Part shown: one piece after another, positions 41,519-49,257 of the stretch
Layout: every line of letters begins with the position of its first letter
Position numbering within the stretch: the first letter of the stretch is position 1
Assembly (NCBI RefSeq): GCF_040717455.1
Contig: NZ_JBFEFH010000015.1
Span: 98,363-162,362, forward strand
Length of the DNA stretch: 64,000 nucleotides
Direction of reading: 5' to 3'
From: Tautonia sp040717455
Lineage (GTDB): Bacteria; Planctomycetota; Planctomycetia; Isosphaerales; Isosphaeraceae
Translations under genes and position numbers: made by a program
Notes under the pieces: generated by a model
Database searches by the model: none
Told to the model about the DNA's origin: nothing
The model's input: the letters and a program-made list of their open reading frames with translations, nothing else

Positions 41519-41608
41519 TCAGGTCGGGACTCCCAGGGCAGGCAACACCCAGCGCATCACGGCGAACCAGACCAGCATGAGGCCGGCGATCAATAACGCA
41601 TCACTCAT
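41519..41608 (-). CDS. 29-residue single-pass membrane peptide
   Basis: ATG 41608 on the minus strand opens a peptide beginning MSDALLIAGLMLVWFAVMRW and ending in a short LPALGVPT tail: one transmembrane helix with a basic residue near its end. AAAGGAG lies 11 bases upstream of the start. Hydrophobic start and strong ribosome site argue for a real micropeptide. Function unknown; small single-helix proteins often bind larger membrane partners. Confidence 0.55.
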   Translation of the reverse strand: MSDALLIAGLMLVWFAVMRWVLPALGVPT

Positions 41609-41763
41609 TAGAATATCGACTCCTTTGAGAATCCGCCGCGCCAATCAATCGAGATCCGGCGAACGGACTTGAGCGGACCCAGCGATCCTCAATGACGCGC
41701 GATCGCCGGAACCTCGATCGATCGGGCTCGCCCATCGTGTGCCGAAGCCATGACCCCGGTGAC

Positions 41764-42636
41764 TCACGCGGATGGCTCCAGCCCGGTCAATTCCTCGCTG
41801 ACACGCCAGAGGCGCCTGGCCACCTCGTCGTCCTGGGCCGCGGCATCCGGCTTCACCTCGCGTTGCTTGACGAAGTAGGCGCCCGACACCCCTTCGACTT
41901 CGGGAGAGCGGGCCAGATAGACCGAGGTCCTTGCTCCGTGCTCGGGGGAGATGGCGAAGAGGCCCGCGACGCGTTTCATCACCCACCAGGCCGGCCCCTC
42001 TCCCGACGAAAAAAAGGAGGAGTTCACCACGCCCGGATGCAGCGCGTTCACAGTCACGCCAGACCCGTCGAGCCTCCTCGCCAACTCCCCGGCGAACAGG
42101 ATGTTGGCGAGCTTCGACTGACGATAGGCCCGGAACCCCTTGAACCGATCACGCCCCTGCAGGTCCTCGAAGTCGATCGATGCCCCGCGATGGGCGTCGG
42201 ATGCCACGACAACGATCCGGCTCGGTGCCGCGGCTTTCAAGCGGTCGAGGAGCAAATGGGTGAGCAAGAAATAGGCAAGGTGATTCAGCGCGAACGTCAT
42301 CTCGATGCCGTCAACACTCTCGCGACGCTCCAGGAATAAGGCCCCCGCGTTATTGACCAGCACGTCCAGCCGATCGAACCGATCCCGGACGACCTCGGCC
42401 AGGCGACGCACCTCGGCCTGAGACGAAAGGTCCGCGACCATCGCGTGAATGGCGGCGTCCCCCGATTGCTGCCGGAGACGCTCCCGCATCTCCTCACATT
42501 TCTCGGGGTTGCGCCCGACGAGAATGACCTCGGCCCCGAGCCGGGCGAGCTCCTGGGCCGTCACCGCCCCGATTCCCGAGGTCGCCCCGGTCACGAGGCA
42601 ACGCTTCCCCTCCATGCGTCTCAGTTCCTCGGCCAT
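41764..42636 (-). CDS. Short-chain dehydrogenase/reductase (retinol-dehydrogenase-like)
   Basis: A 290-residue SDR. TGATSGIG (16-23) is the nucleotide-binding motif, VADLSS (about 68-73) the acidic-loop segment, NNAG (about 95-98), a catalytic Ser in VVVASDAHRG and YRQSK (about 169-173) with Tyr and Lys of the active site, then HPGVVNSSFF. The family reduces aldehydes, ketones or retinoid-like substrates using NADP(H). All catalytic residues are present. Substrate unknown. It is transcribed in the same direction as the Fur gene, from which it is separated by 350 bp. Confidence 0.9.
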   Translation of the reverse strand: MAEELRRMEGKRCLVTGATSGIGAVTAQELARLGAEVILVGRNPEKCEEMRERLRQQSGDAAIHAMVADLSSQAEVRRLAEVVRDRFDRLDVLVNNAGALFLERRESVDGIEMTFALNHLAYFLLTHLLLDRLKAAAPSRIVVVASDAHRGASIDFEDLQGRDRFKGFRAYRQSKLANILFAGELARRLDGSGVTVNALHPGVVNSSFFSSGEGPAWWVMKRVAGLFAISPEHGARTSVYLARSPEVEGVSGAYFVKQREVKPDAAAQDDEVARRLWRVSEELTGLEPSA

Positions 42637-42986
42637 CGCCGGATGACTCCTGATGCCTGTTTCCCCGGTTCCGGATCGTCATGTCGCGCAGAACCACGCC
42701 CCGAAACCGATGTGCTCCCATCGGTGTTCGCCTGATTCCTGAACCGAACCCGATCCGGAACGCTCAGGACGATCATTGTGATTGTAGGCAACAATCCCCA
42801 CCCCGACGGCTCCCTTCCTGGGCCCACAGGGCGAACCGCCCACGACCAGCGCCGTCATTTGCACGAAAACCCGCTCTTGGATGGCGCGACCCATCCTCGC
42901 GGGGCCCGTCACGCCGCCCCCCCAATCCTGGGCACGGAACGCGATCGATCCGACCTTCAGTCCGGCCGATCAACACCGGGCCATCG
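42637..42986. other. Intergenic region with one inverted repeat
   Basis: The 350 bp between the SDR and Fur genes contain no convincing gene. GATTGT-AGGCA-ACAATC (42780-42796) is a perfect 6-bp inverted repeat in an AT-richer patch; it may be an operator for the SDR gene. It does not match the standard Fur or Zur box closely. Confidence 0.4.
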
Positions 42987-43382
42987 TCACGACGCGTCCG
43001 GCTCTTGCCGGCAGAGGGAACATTGGCCATAGAGCACCAGTTCGTGATGATCGACCTGGAAGCCGGGCGGCGTCAGCGCATCGAGTCCATCCGGACAACC
43101 GGGCACGTCGAAGACCCGCCCGCAGCCCTTGCAGTGGAAATGATGATGGTGATTCGCCGCGATGCGCTGGTCTTCATAACGCGGCGGCTCTCCCGGGAGC
43201 TGGACCGCCGCGACCTCCCCCTCCTCTGCCATGCGCTTGATCACCCGGTAGACCGTGGCCAGGCCCAGCGACGGGATGTCGTGTTTCGCCGCCTCCTGGA
43301 TCTCCGCCGGGCTGAGCGGCCGGCCCGACTCGGCAATGACACGGCGGATTGCCTGCCCCTGTCGTGTCTTTCGAATATTCAT
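42987..43382 (-). CDS. Fur-family metal-responsive transcriptional regulator
   Basis: A 131-residue protein. The N-terminal winged helix (about 1-75; RPLSPAEIQEAAKHDIPSLG, LATVYRVIKRMAEEGEV) is Fur-type. HHHHFHCKGC (78-87) holds metal ligands and the first structural zinc Cys pair (84/87); CSLC (121-124) is the second pair. Fur-family proteins sense iron, zinc or peroxide; which one cannot be told. No obvious target gene for metal transport is nearby. Its upstream region is 637 bp long and shared with the kinase at 44020. Confidence 0.9.
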   Translation of the reverse strand: MNIRKTRQGQAIRRVIAESGRPLSPAEIQEAAKHDIPSLGLATVYRVIKRMAEEGEVAAVQLPGEPPRYEDQRIAANHHHHFHCKGCGRVFDVPGCPDGLDALTPPGFQVDHHELVLYGQCSLCRQEPDAS

Positions 43383-44019
43383 CAGACAAACCCCACCCCG
43401 GCGTGGAGGTCGCCCCAGGGCGCCCCCGCACCGATCACACAGAGACCCACGATCAGAATTCCCGTCGCCCGGGACGGTTTAACCCTTCCATCATGCCAGA
43501 GACCGCGACGCGGTTCACCACCTCGCGCCTGCCAATCGCGGATCAGGCCTTGGCCATAGCATCAGGCGTTGCCACGACCGGGCGTCGAGGAGTCCTTCGA
43601 GCTCCGGCCGGATCAAGCCCCCGCGTCCCGCGCCGAAAAGAGCCTGGAATCCGACCGTCCATGGCCTCGTCGATCACCCTTCGCGATCGTCCCAACCCCC
43701 CTCCGAACAAAAAAAACGAACGAGCCACCCCCCAATTCCAGTACCCCCGATCCTTCCTGTCCGTCATGCAGCCCACGCTTTTGAAGACAAAATCTGCACG
43801 TGCATCTCCCACAAGGATGAGTCGCGTCCTGATTCAGGATCGCCCCATTCCGACATGCGTTCGGGCCAGGAGGACCGAAAACAACACACAATCACCCAAC
43901 CATCACTGCACTTTCTCTTCGACTTTTTCGTTTCAATATCCGACGGGGCAGTCTACCCTAGGTCCAACTTGCATCTGGCCTGAAAATGTGACGTCTGATG
44001 GGACAGGACACGGAGCACT
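43383..44019. other. 637-bp intergenic region, AT-richer than neighbours
   Basis: This gap between the divergent Fur and sensor kinase genes has no frame with convincing codon use. It is AT-richer from about 43690 to 43960 and includes A-rich runs. A 13-bp palindrome TCCTGATTCAGGA (43827-43839) is present. It should hold both promoters and perhaps an unrecognised small RNA. Confidence 0.4.
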
Positions 44020-45768
44020 GTGAAGGGATCGCATTCCGCTGGTGATTCGTCCGAAAAGCTGCTGATTCCATCGGTTAGAACTCCCCAGGGCCAATCGGTT
44101 CGGATTGTCCGGCGGATCGTCTTCGCCTATTTTGTCGCGGCGACCCTCTGGATTTTCTGCTCAGACGCCTTGCTGGTCCTGATCCATTGGGAATCAATCC
44201 CTGCAGGGTCCCTCGCGACGGCGAAGGGGATGGCGTTCGTGGTGGTCACGGCCTTGATCCTCTACTGGAAGCTGACCGATGCGCTGGTCGGCCTGGAGAC
44301 GACCCGCCGAGACCTCGCAGAAGTGCAGGAGCGATTCCGCAGGGCGATCGTCGATGCCCCCATCCCCGTCATCATCTTCGCCGAGGATGGCGAGATTGTT
44401 TTGTTGAACCAGAATTGGATCCACTCCACCGGCTATTCGGCCGACGACCTGAAGACCATCTTCGACTGGACCGAGCGGGCGTATGGCGAAGCACATGCCA
44501 ACGCCGAGGAGGCGATCCGGGGGCTCTTCTCCCTGGACCAACGCGTCGACGAGTCGGATTTCCAGATTCGCATTCGCGATGGTTCCACCCGGGTCTGGTC
44601 GTTCAGCTCCGCCCCGCTCGGGCGACTGAACGACGGCCGCCGCCTGATGATCAGCATGGCCCGAGACGTCACCGAGCGCCGCCAGGCCGAAGACGCGCTA
44701 CGCACCTCCGAGGAACGCTTCCGAACCCTCGTCGAGTCGGCTCCCGAGGGCATCTTCATCCAGGTCGATTCGAGATTCCGCTACGTCAACACGACCGCCG
44801 TGACCCTCTTCGGCGCCCGGGACGCGGACGAACTGCTCGGCCAGGAGGTGGTCGACTGGTTCGACCCGGCCGAGCGCGAATCCATCACGCGGCGCATCGC
44901 CCTGATCAACCAGCATCGCCAGATCGCCGGCCGTCTCGAGCGCACCATCCGGCGGCCCGATGGGCGGCACGTTCACTCCGAGGTCAACGCCATCCCCATC
45001 GAGTACCGGGGGGAATCAGGGGCCCTGGTCTTCATCCGCGACATCAGCGACCGGAAACGCGCCGAGCTCCAGTTGACCGAGTCGTCGAACAGCCTCCGAG
45101 AACTGACCCGCCGCCTCCTGAATCTCCAGGAGGCCGAGCGGCGCTCCCTGGCCCGCGAACTCCACGATCAAATCGGCCAGGGGCTCACGGCCATCAAGAT
45201 GAACCTCGAGACCGCCCTCATGCGGCCCGAGGTCCTCAGCGTCCGGCTCAACGACGCGAAGTCGCTCCTCGACCAGACGCTCGATCAGGTGCGAAACCTC
45301 TCGCTCGATCTCCGCCCCGCGCTCCTCGACGACCTCGGCCTGGTCCCCGCCCTGAACTGGTACCTCGACCGATTTACCGAGCGCACGGGAATCGAGACGT
45401 CCTTGCACGTCGATCCCCGGGAACTCAGCGTCGCCCCCCTCGTGGCCACCACCTGCTTCCGGACCGCGCAGGAGGCCCTGACGAACGTCGCGAGGCATGC
45501 GAAGGCCTCCCGAGTGGCCCTCCACTTGACGCACCGCGCCGGCCGGTTGAACCTCGAGATCCGCGATGACGGCGTCGGCTTCGACCCGCTCCAGGCCACC
45601 GGCCTGGGCCTGATCGGCATGCGAGAGCGGGTCGAAGATGCCGGCGGGAGCCTGCGGATCCAGTCGAACGCGCAGGCCGGGACCGAGATCCAGCTCAGCT
45701 TCGCCCAGCCGAACACCACGGCCGAAGGGAGGGATCGTCGTGACGAAGATCACGATTCTTGTCGTTGA
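44020..45768 (+). CDS. Membrane PAS-PAS sensor histidine kinase (NarL-type)
   Basis: A 582-residue kinase starting with GTG 44020 behind CGGAG. Two membrane helices (about 30-52 and 66-84) with a short loop are followed by PAS domains (about 105-225 and 232-350), a HisKA_3 domain with RRSLARELHDQIGQGLTAIK (His in ELHDQ), and a small ATPase domain (TAQEALTNVARHAKASRVAL, IRDDGVGFD, GLGLIGMRERV). This is the NarX/DesK architecture. It overlaps its response regulator gene by 29 bp, so they form a pair. Confidence 0.92.
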   Translation: MKGSHSAGDSSEKLLIPSVRTPQGQSVRIVRRIVFAYFVAATLWIFCSDALLVLIHWESIPAGSLATAKGMAFVVVTALILYWKLTDALVGLETTRRDLAEVQERFRRAIVDAPIPVIIFAEDGEIVLLNQNWIHSTGYSADDLKTIFDWTERAYGEAHANAEEAIRGLFSLDQRVDESDFQIRIRDGSTRVWSFSSAPLGRLNDGRRLMISMARDVTERRQAEDALRTSEERFRTLVESAPEGIFIQVDSRFRYVNTTAVTLFGARDADELLGQEVVDWFDPAERESITRRIALINQHRQIAGRLERTIRRPDGRHVHSEVNAIPIEYRGESGALVFIRDISDRKRAELQLTESSNSLRELTRRLLNLQEAERRSLARELHDQIGQGLTAIKMNLETALMRPEVLSVRLNDAKSLLDQTLDQVRNLSLDLRPALLDDLGLVPALNWYLDRFTERTGIETSLHVDPRELSVAPLVATTCFRTAQEALTNVARHAKASRVALHLTHRAGRLNLEIRDDGVGFDPLQATGLGLIGMRERVEDAGGSLRIQSNAQAGTEIQLSFAQPNTTAEGRDRRDEDHDSCR

Positions 45769-46393
45769 CGACCACCATCTCTTCCGCGCGGGGGTCCGCG
45801 CCATCCTCGACGGGATCGAGGATCTCTGGGTCTGCGGCGATGTCTCCTCGGCCGAGGAGGCGTTACCTCGGCTCGAAGCCCACCGCCCAGACATCCTCCT
45901 GACCGATATCTCCATGACCGGCATGACCGGCCTGGAACTGGCCGACCGGGTCCGTCGCAATTTCCCCGGCACGCGGACGATCATCCTCTCCATGCACGCC
46001 ACGAAAGAATACGCCGAGCGTGCCTTCCGGGCGGGCGTGGCCGGATTCCTCGTCAAGGATGCCGCCGTCCACGAGGTCGAGCTGGCCATCCGGACGGTCG
46101 CCCGGGGGGAGACGTACCTCAGCCCGGCCATCTCCTCTCACCTGATCTCCAACTACGCGAAGCGTCCGGATCTCGACGAACCCGCCCCCATCCGCCTCAC
46201 CGCCCGCCAGCGAGAAGTCCTGAAGCTGATCGCCGAGGGCCTGACGACCAAGGCCATCGCCCGCCGCCTGAACATCAGCGTCAAGACCGCCGACACCCAT
46301 CGCACTCAGTTGATGGAACGGCTCGATCTGCACGACATCGCCAGTCTCGTCCGCTATGCCATCCGGGTCGGGCTGGTCACCCCCGACGAGTAA
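45740..46393 (+). CDS. NarL/FixJ-type response regulator
   Basis: A 217-residue regulator. Starts with GTG 45740, seven bases after AGGGAGG, inside the kinase gene. The receiver (1-120) has VVDDHHLFRAGV, phospho-Asp in DILLTDISMTGMTG and Lys in FLVKD; the C-terminal LuxR-type helix-turn-helix (about 150-210) contains LTARQREVLKLIAEGLTTKA and NISVKTADTHRTQLMERL. The kinase upstream would phosphorylate it and it would bind DNA. Targets unknown. Confidence 0.93.
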   Translation: MTKITILVVDDHHLFRAGVRAILDGIEDLWVCGDVSSAEEALPRLEAHRPDILLTDISMTGMTGLELADRVRRNFPGTRTIILSMHATKEYAERAFRAGVAGFLVKDAAVHEVELAIRTVARGETYLSPAISSHLISNYAKRPDLDEPAPIRLTARQREVLKLIAEGLTTKAIARRLNISVKTADTHRTQLMERLDLHDIASLVRYAIRVGLVTPDE

Positions 46394-46394
46394 T

Positions 46395-46440
46395 CCCCTC
46401 CCCGCCCCCCCCCCTGCACCGCCCCCGAACAGGGGAGGGG
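46395..46440 (+). terminator. Hairpin after the two-component genes
   Basis: CCCCTCCCC (46395-46403) and GGGGAGGGG (46432-46440) can pair, with a C-rich loop of 28 bases, two bases after the response regulator stop. No U-run follows, so it is a weak intrinsic terminator at best; the G-rich strand could also form a quadruplex-like structure. Confidence 0.4.
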
Positions 46441-46528
46441 AATTCCCGACCTTCGTCTCAGGAAAAGACCCGAGAGACATCCGCCCCCCCGCGCGGGAAT
46501 ACTGTTGATTAAAGATGCAAAGGTGCCC

Positions 46529-46558
46529 CTGATCGGGATCGACGCGGATCCCGATCAG
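46529..46558. repeat. Perfect 12-bp inverted repeat with 6-base loop
   Basis: CTGATCGGGATC (46529-46540), loop GACGCG, then GATCCCGATCAG (46547-46558) form a perfect 12-bp stem. It lies 210 bp before the small acidic gene and could act as a terminator, RNA-stability element or protein-binding site. A T-run occurs about 30 bases downstream. Confidence 0.65.
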
Positions 46559-46767
46559 ACTCGACGAAGCTGTTTCGGCGCGTTGCATTTTTTCTGCGGA
46601 ATGCTTCGGCAAGGCTCCCGACAGATCCCCACCAGAGTGCTCCCTTGCCGAGGCTTCCGCAGCCGACTTCCTCAAATCGTCCTCGAGCCTCCCCGACATC
46701 CTCGCAGGCGAGTACCCCGAGGGAATGCTCGGAACCTGCCCTTGCCACGACCCAAGGACCCTGGCCG

Positions 46768-47121
46768 ATGAAACCCGACCTCCTGGTCTTCTCCGCGCCC
46801 GAGCTCCCCACGCCTCCCGGATCGAGGACCCCCGGCTCGACCGTGCTGGAGCAGTTGCTCTCCGAACTCACCGCGATGGCCTTCGGGGACACATCGGAAT
46901 CGTCACTGCTGAACCCCGACCTGTTCGAGCGTTGGGAAGGCGACGAAGCGACCTATCTTGAAACGACAATCGGATCGAATCACCTGCCCGAGATCGACCT
47001 GAGCACTCGGGATGGGAAAATCGTGATTCGCATCCTCTGGCCCGCCGACGAAGCCGAAGACGACGACTCCCCCACGACCGGCCCGGACCGAGGAGACTTG
47101 GGTGCGTATTCCGCAGGCTGA
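46768..47121 (+). CDS. Small acidic hypothetical protein (117 aa)
   Basis: Starts with MKPDLLVFSAPELP, AAGGAC eight bases upstream. LNPDLFERWEGDEATYLETT and HLPEIDLSTRDGKIVIRI form a helix and beta-rich segment; the C-terminus is acidic. The segment faintly resembles Hsp20-like small domains but no family is claimed. It overlaps the HD-GYP gene start by 20 bp, suggesting translation coupling. Confidence 0.55.
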   Translation: MKPDLLVFSAPELPTPPGSRTPGSTVLEQLLSELTAMAFGDTSESSLLNPDLFERWEGDEATYLETTIGSNHLPEIDLSTRDGKIVIRILWPADEAEDDDSPTTGPDRGDLGAYSAG

Positions 47122-49141
47122 GCCCGACGCGCAGGACATCCTCGACGCCCTCTCGCTCCGGATCGCCCTGGTTGACGACGTCGGCGTCATCCGGTGGGTC
47201 AACCGATCCTGGCTCGACCATGCCCTCGCCAACGATGCCGACCGCTCCTCCGTCGCCGAAGGGGCCAACTACCTGGCCGTCTGCGAGGCCGCCCAGGGAG
47301 ACGATCGCGAGTCCGCGCTGGCCTTCGCATCCGGCATCCGGGCCGTCCTCGCCGGCCACCGAGACGCATTCTGCCTCGACTACACCTGTCACGAGCCGAA
47401 CCGCGTCTGCTGGGCCCGAGGCCGGGTCACCCCCCTCCGCCTCCCCGGCGATTCCCCGCGACGCCATGTCGTCGTGTCTCATGCCGATGTCACCGCCCGC
47501 CGCCTGATCGAGCAATCCCGAGACGAGCACGAGGCCATCCTCCGCAGCGTCTTCGAGATGCCCTCGCTCGCCATCGGCGTCGTCGAACTCGATGCGCACG
47601 ACCTGCGCTTCGTCTCGGTCAACCAGGCTTCGGCCCGGGCCCTGGGCCGCTCCCCCTGGGACCTCTCCGGACGCTGGGCCACCGAGCTCGGCCTGCCCGC
47701 CGACCGCATCAGGCTCTGGGTCGAACAGGGGACCCGATGCCTGGAAGAGGGGACCCCCCAACGGTTCGACTATCGCGAGGTCACCCCCCGGGGGCCCCGC
47801 ACCTTCTCCGCCATCATCTGCCCGATTCCCGGCGCCGGCACCCGGGGCGACCGCCTCTCGTTCGTCGCCGAAGACATCACCGATCAGTGTCGGGTCGAGC
47901 AGGAAAACCTGGCGCTGAACGCCGAAGTCGAGATGCAGCTCGACCGCATCCAATCCCTCCGGACGATCGACCGCGCGATCCAGAGCGGCCTCGACCTGCC
48001 CGCACTCCTGAACGTCGTGCTCGATCAGGGCCTGGCCCGGCTCGGTGTCGATGCCGCCGCCGTCCTCCTCCGCGCCCCTCACCGGCCCGGGCTCGCCTTC
48101 GCCAACGCCAGGGGGTTCCTCCGCCCCCCCAATCCCGATGAGGTCGACCCCTTGACCCACGGGCCGCGTGCCACCGCGTTCCTCGAGCGCCGCTCCTGCG
48201 CCGTCCGGTTCGGTGCCGACCCCGCCGCGCCCGTCCCCGTCCCCATCCCCGCCCAGCTCGAACACGAGGCGTTCCGGTCGTACTGGGCCGTCCCCATCGT
48301 CGTCCGGGGCGAACCCTGGGGAATCTTCGAGGTCGGCCACCGATCGACCATCGCCCCCGACTCCCGCTGGCTCCTCTACCTGGAGACCCTGGCCGGCCAG
48401 GCCGCCATCGCCATCGAACACGCCACCCTCATCGACAACCTCCGGCGCGCCAACCATCGCCTGCTCGTCGCCTACGAGGCGACCATCGAGGGCTGGAGCC
48501 GGGCCATGGATCTCCGCGACCATGAGACCGAGCAGCACAGCCTCCGCGTCACCGAGATGTCCGTCCGGCTCGCCCGGGAGCTGGGACTCAGCCGCGACGA
48601 GCTCGTCCAGATCCGCCGCGGGGCCCTGCTCCACGACATCGGCAAGGTCGGCATCCCCGACCACATCCTCCTCAAACCCGGACGACTCAGCGAGGACGAG
48701 ATGGCCGTCGTCCGCCGGCACCCCGACGACGCCTTCGCCATCCTATCCCCCATCGAGTTCCTCCGGCCGGCCCTCGACATCCCCTATTGCCACCACGAAC
48801 GCTGGGACGGCAGCGGCTACCCCCGCGGCCTGAAGGGCAAGCAAATCCCCCTGGCCGCGCGGATCTTCGCCGTCGTCGACATCTGGGACGCCCTGTCGTC
48901 CGACCGCCCCTACCGCGCCGCCCTCCCTCCGGCCCAGGTCCGATCCAACCTGCTTGCCCTCTCCGGCACCGAGCTCGATCCCGAGATCGTCTCGGCCTTC
49001 CTCCGCCTGCTCGACCGGGACTCGGCAAACAGTTTCGACGGGCTTCCTCCCGAGCTGTCTGCCCACCCTCGCCCCAGCAGCGTCGCATCGACGCCTCCCG
49101 ACCGAGAGGAACGTGAGCACGCCTTCCGCCCCCCTCGGTAA
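47102..49141 (+). CDS. PAS-PAS-GAF-HD-GYP c-di-GMP phosphodiesterase
   Basis: A 679-residue protein. Two PAS-like domains (about 15-130 and 145-265), a GAF domain (about 295-450) and an HD-GYP domain (about 460-640). The HD-GYP signature is complete: RDHETEQHSLRVTEMSVRLA, GALLHDIGKVGIPDHIL, CHHERWDGSGYPRGLKGKQI. HD-GYP enzymes break down cyclic di-GMP. Starts with GTG 47102, overlapping the small acidic gene. The last 40 residues are Pro/Arg-rich and probably disordered. Confidence 0.9.
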   Translation: MRIPQAEPDAQDILDALSLRIALVDDVGVIRWVNRSWLDHALANDADRSSVAEGANYLAVCEAAQGDDRESALAFASGIRAVLAGHRDAFCLDYTCHEPNRVCWARGRVTPLRLPGDSPRRHVVVSHADVTARRLIEQSRDEHEAILRSVFEMPSLAIGVVELDAHDLRFVSVNQASARALGRSPWDLSGRWATELGLPADRIRLWVEQGTRCLEEGTPQRFDYREVTPRGPRTFSAIICPIPGAGTRGDRLSFVAEDITDQCRVEQENLALNAEVEMQLDRIQSLRTIDRAIQSGLDLPALLNVVLDQGLARLGVDAAAVLLRAPHRPGLAFANARGFLRPPNPDEVDPLTHGPRATAFLERRSCAVRFGADPAAPVPVPIPAQLEHEAFRSYWAVPIVVRGEPWGIFEVGHRSTIAPDSRWLLYLETLAGQAAIAIEHATLIDNLRRANHRLLVAYEATIEGWSRAMDLRDHETEQHSLRVTEMSVRLARELGLSRDELVQIRRGALLHDIGKVGIPDHILLKPGRLSEDEMAVVRRHPDDAFAILSPIEFLRPALDIPYCHHERWDGSGYPRGLKGKQIPLAARIFAVVDIWDALSSDRPYRAALPPAQVRSNLLALSGTELDPEIVSAFLRLLDRDSANSFDGLPPELSAHPRPSSVASTPPDREEREHAFRPPR

Positions 49142-49257
49142 CGGCTTGTCCCCCCCGGCAAGGGCGCGGTATTCTTAACAATTGTTGACCACCCATGCGG
49201 GCAGTTTGGTGCGACTGGCCAATCACCCGCATGGAATCCTCTCCGGGGGCAGAGCGA

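Larger units (their letters stand above)
46394..46767. other. Intergenic region with two hairpins
   Basis: This 374-bp gap separates the response regulator from the small acidic protein. It holds two strong inverted repeats (46395-46440 and 46529-46558), an AT-richer segment around 46498-46520, and a T-run near 46588-46593. The promoter of the downstream gene should lie here. No gene is recognised. Confidence 0.5.

Noticed and set aside
41337..41672. Plus-strand frame starting with TTG at the GAP1-like gene stop
   Set aside because: Overlap looks like coupling, but the product is Ser/Pro/Arg-rich without structure and overlaps the better supported membrane peptide on the other strand.
42780..42796. 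Inverted repeat as a Fur box
   Set aside because: GATTGT-AGGCA-ACAATC does not match the 19-bp Fur consensus; kept only as a possible operator of unknown type.
43349..44023. Plus-strand frame of 224 codons before the PAS kinase
   Set aside because: Codon use unlike neighbours, no domain, and it crosses the divergent promoter region of Fur and the kinase.
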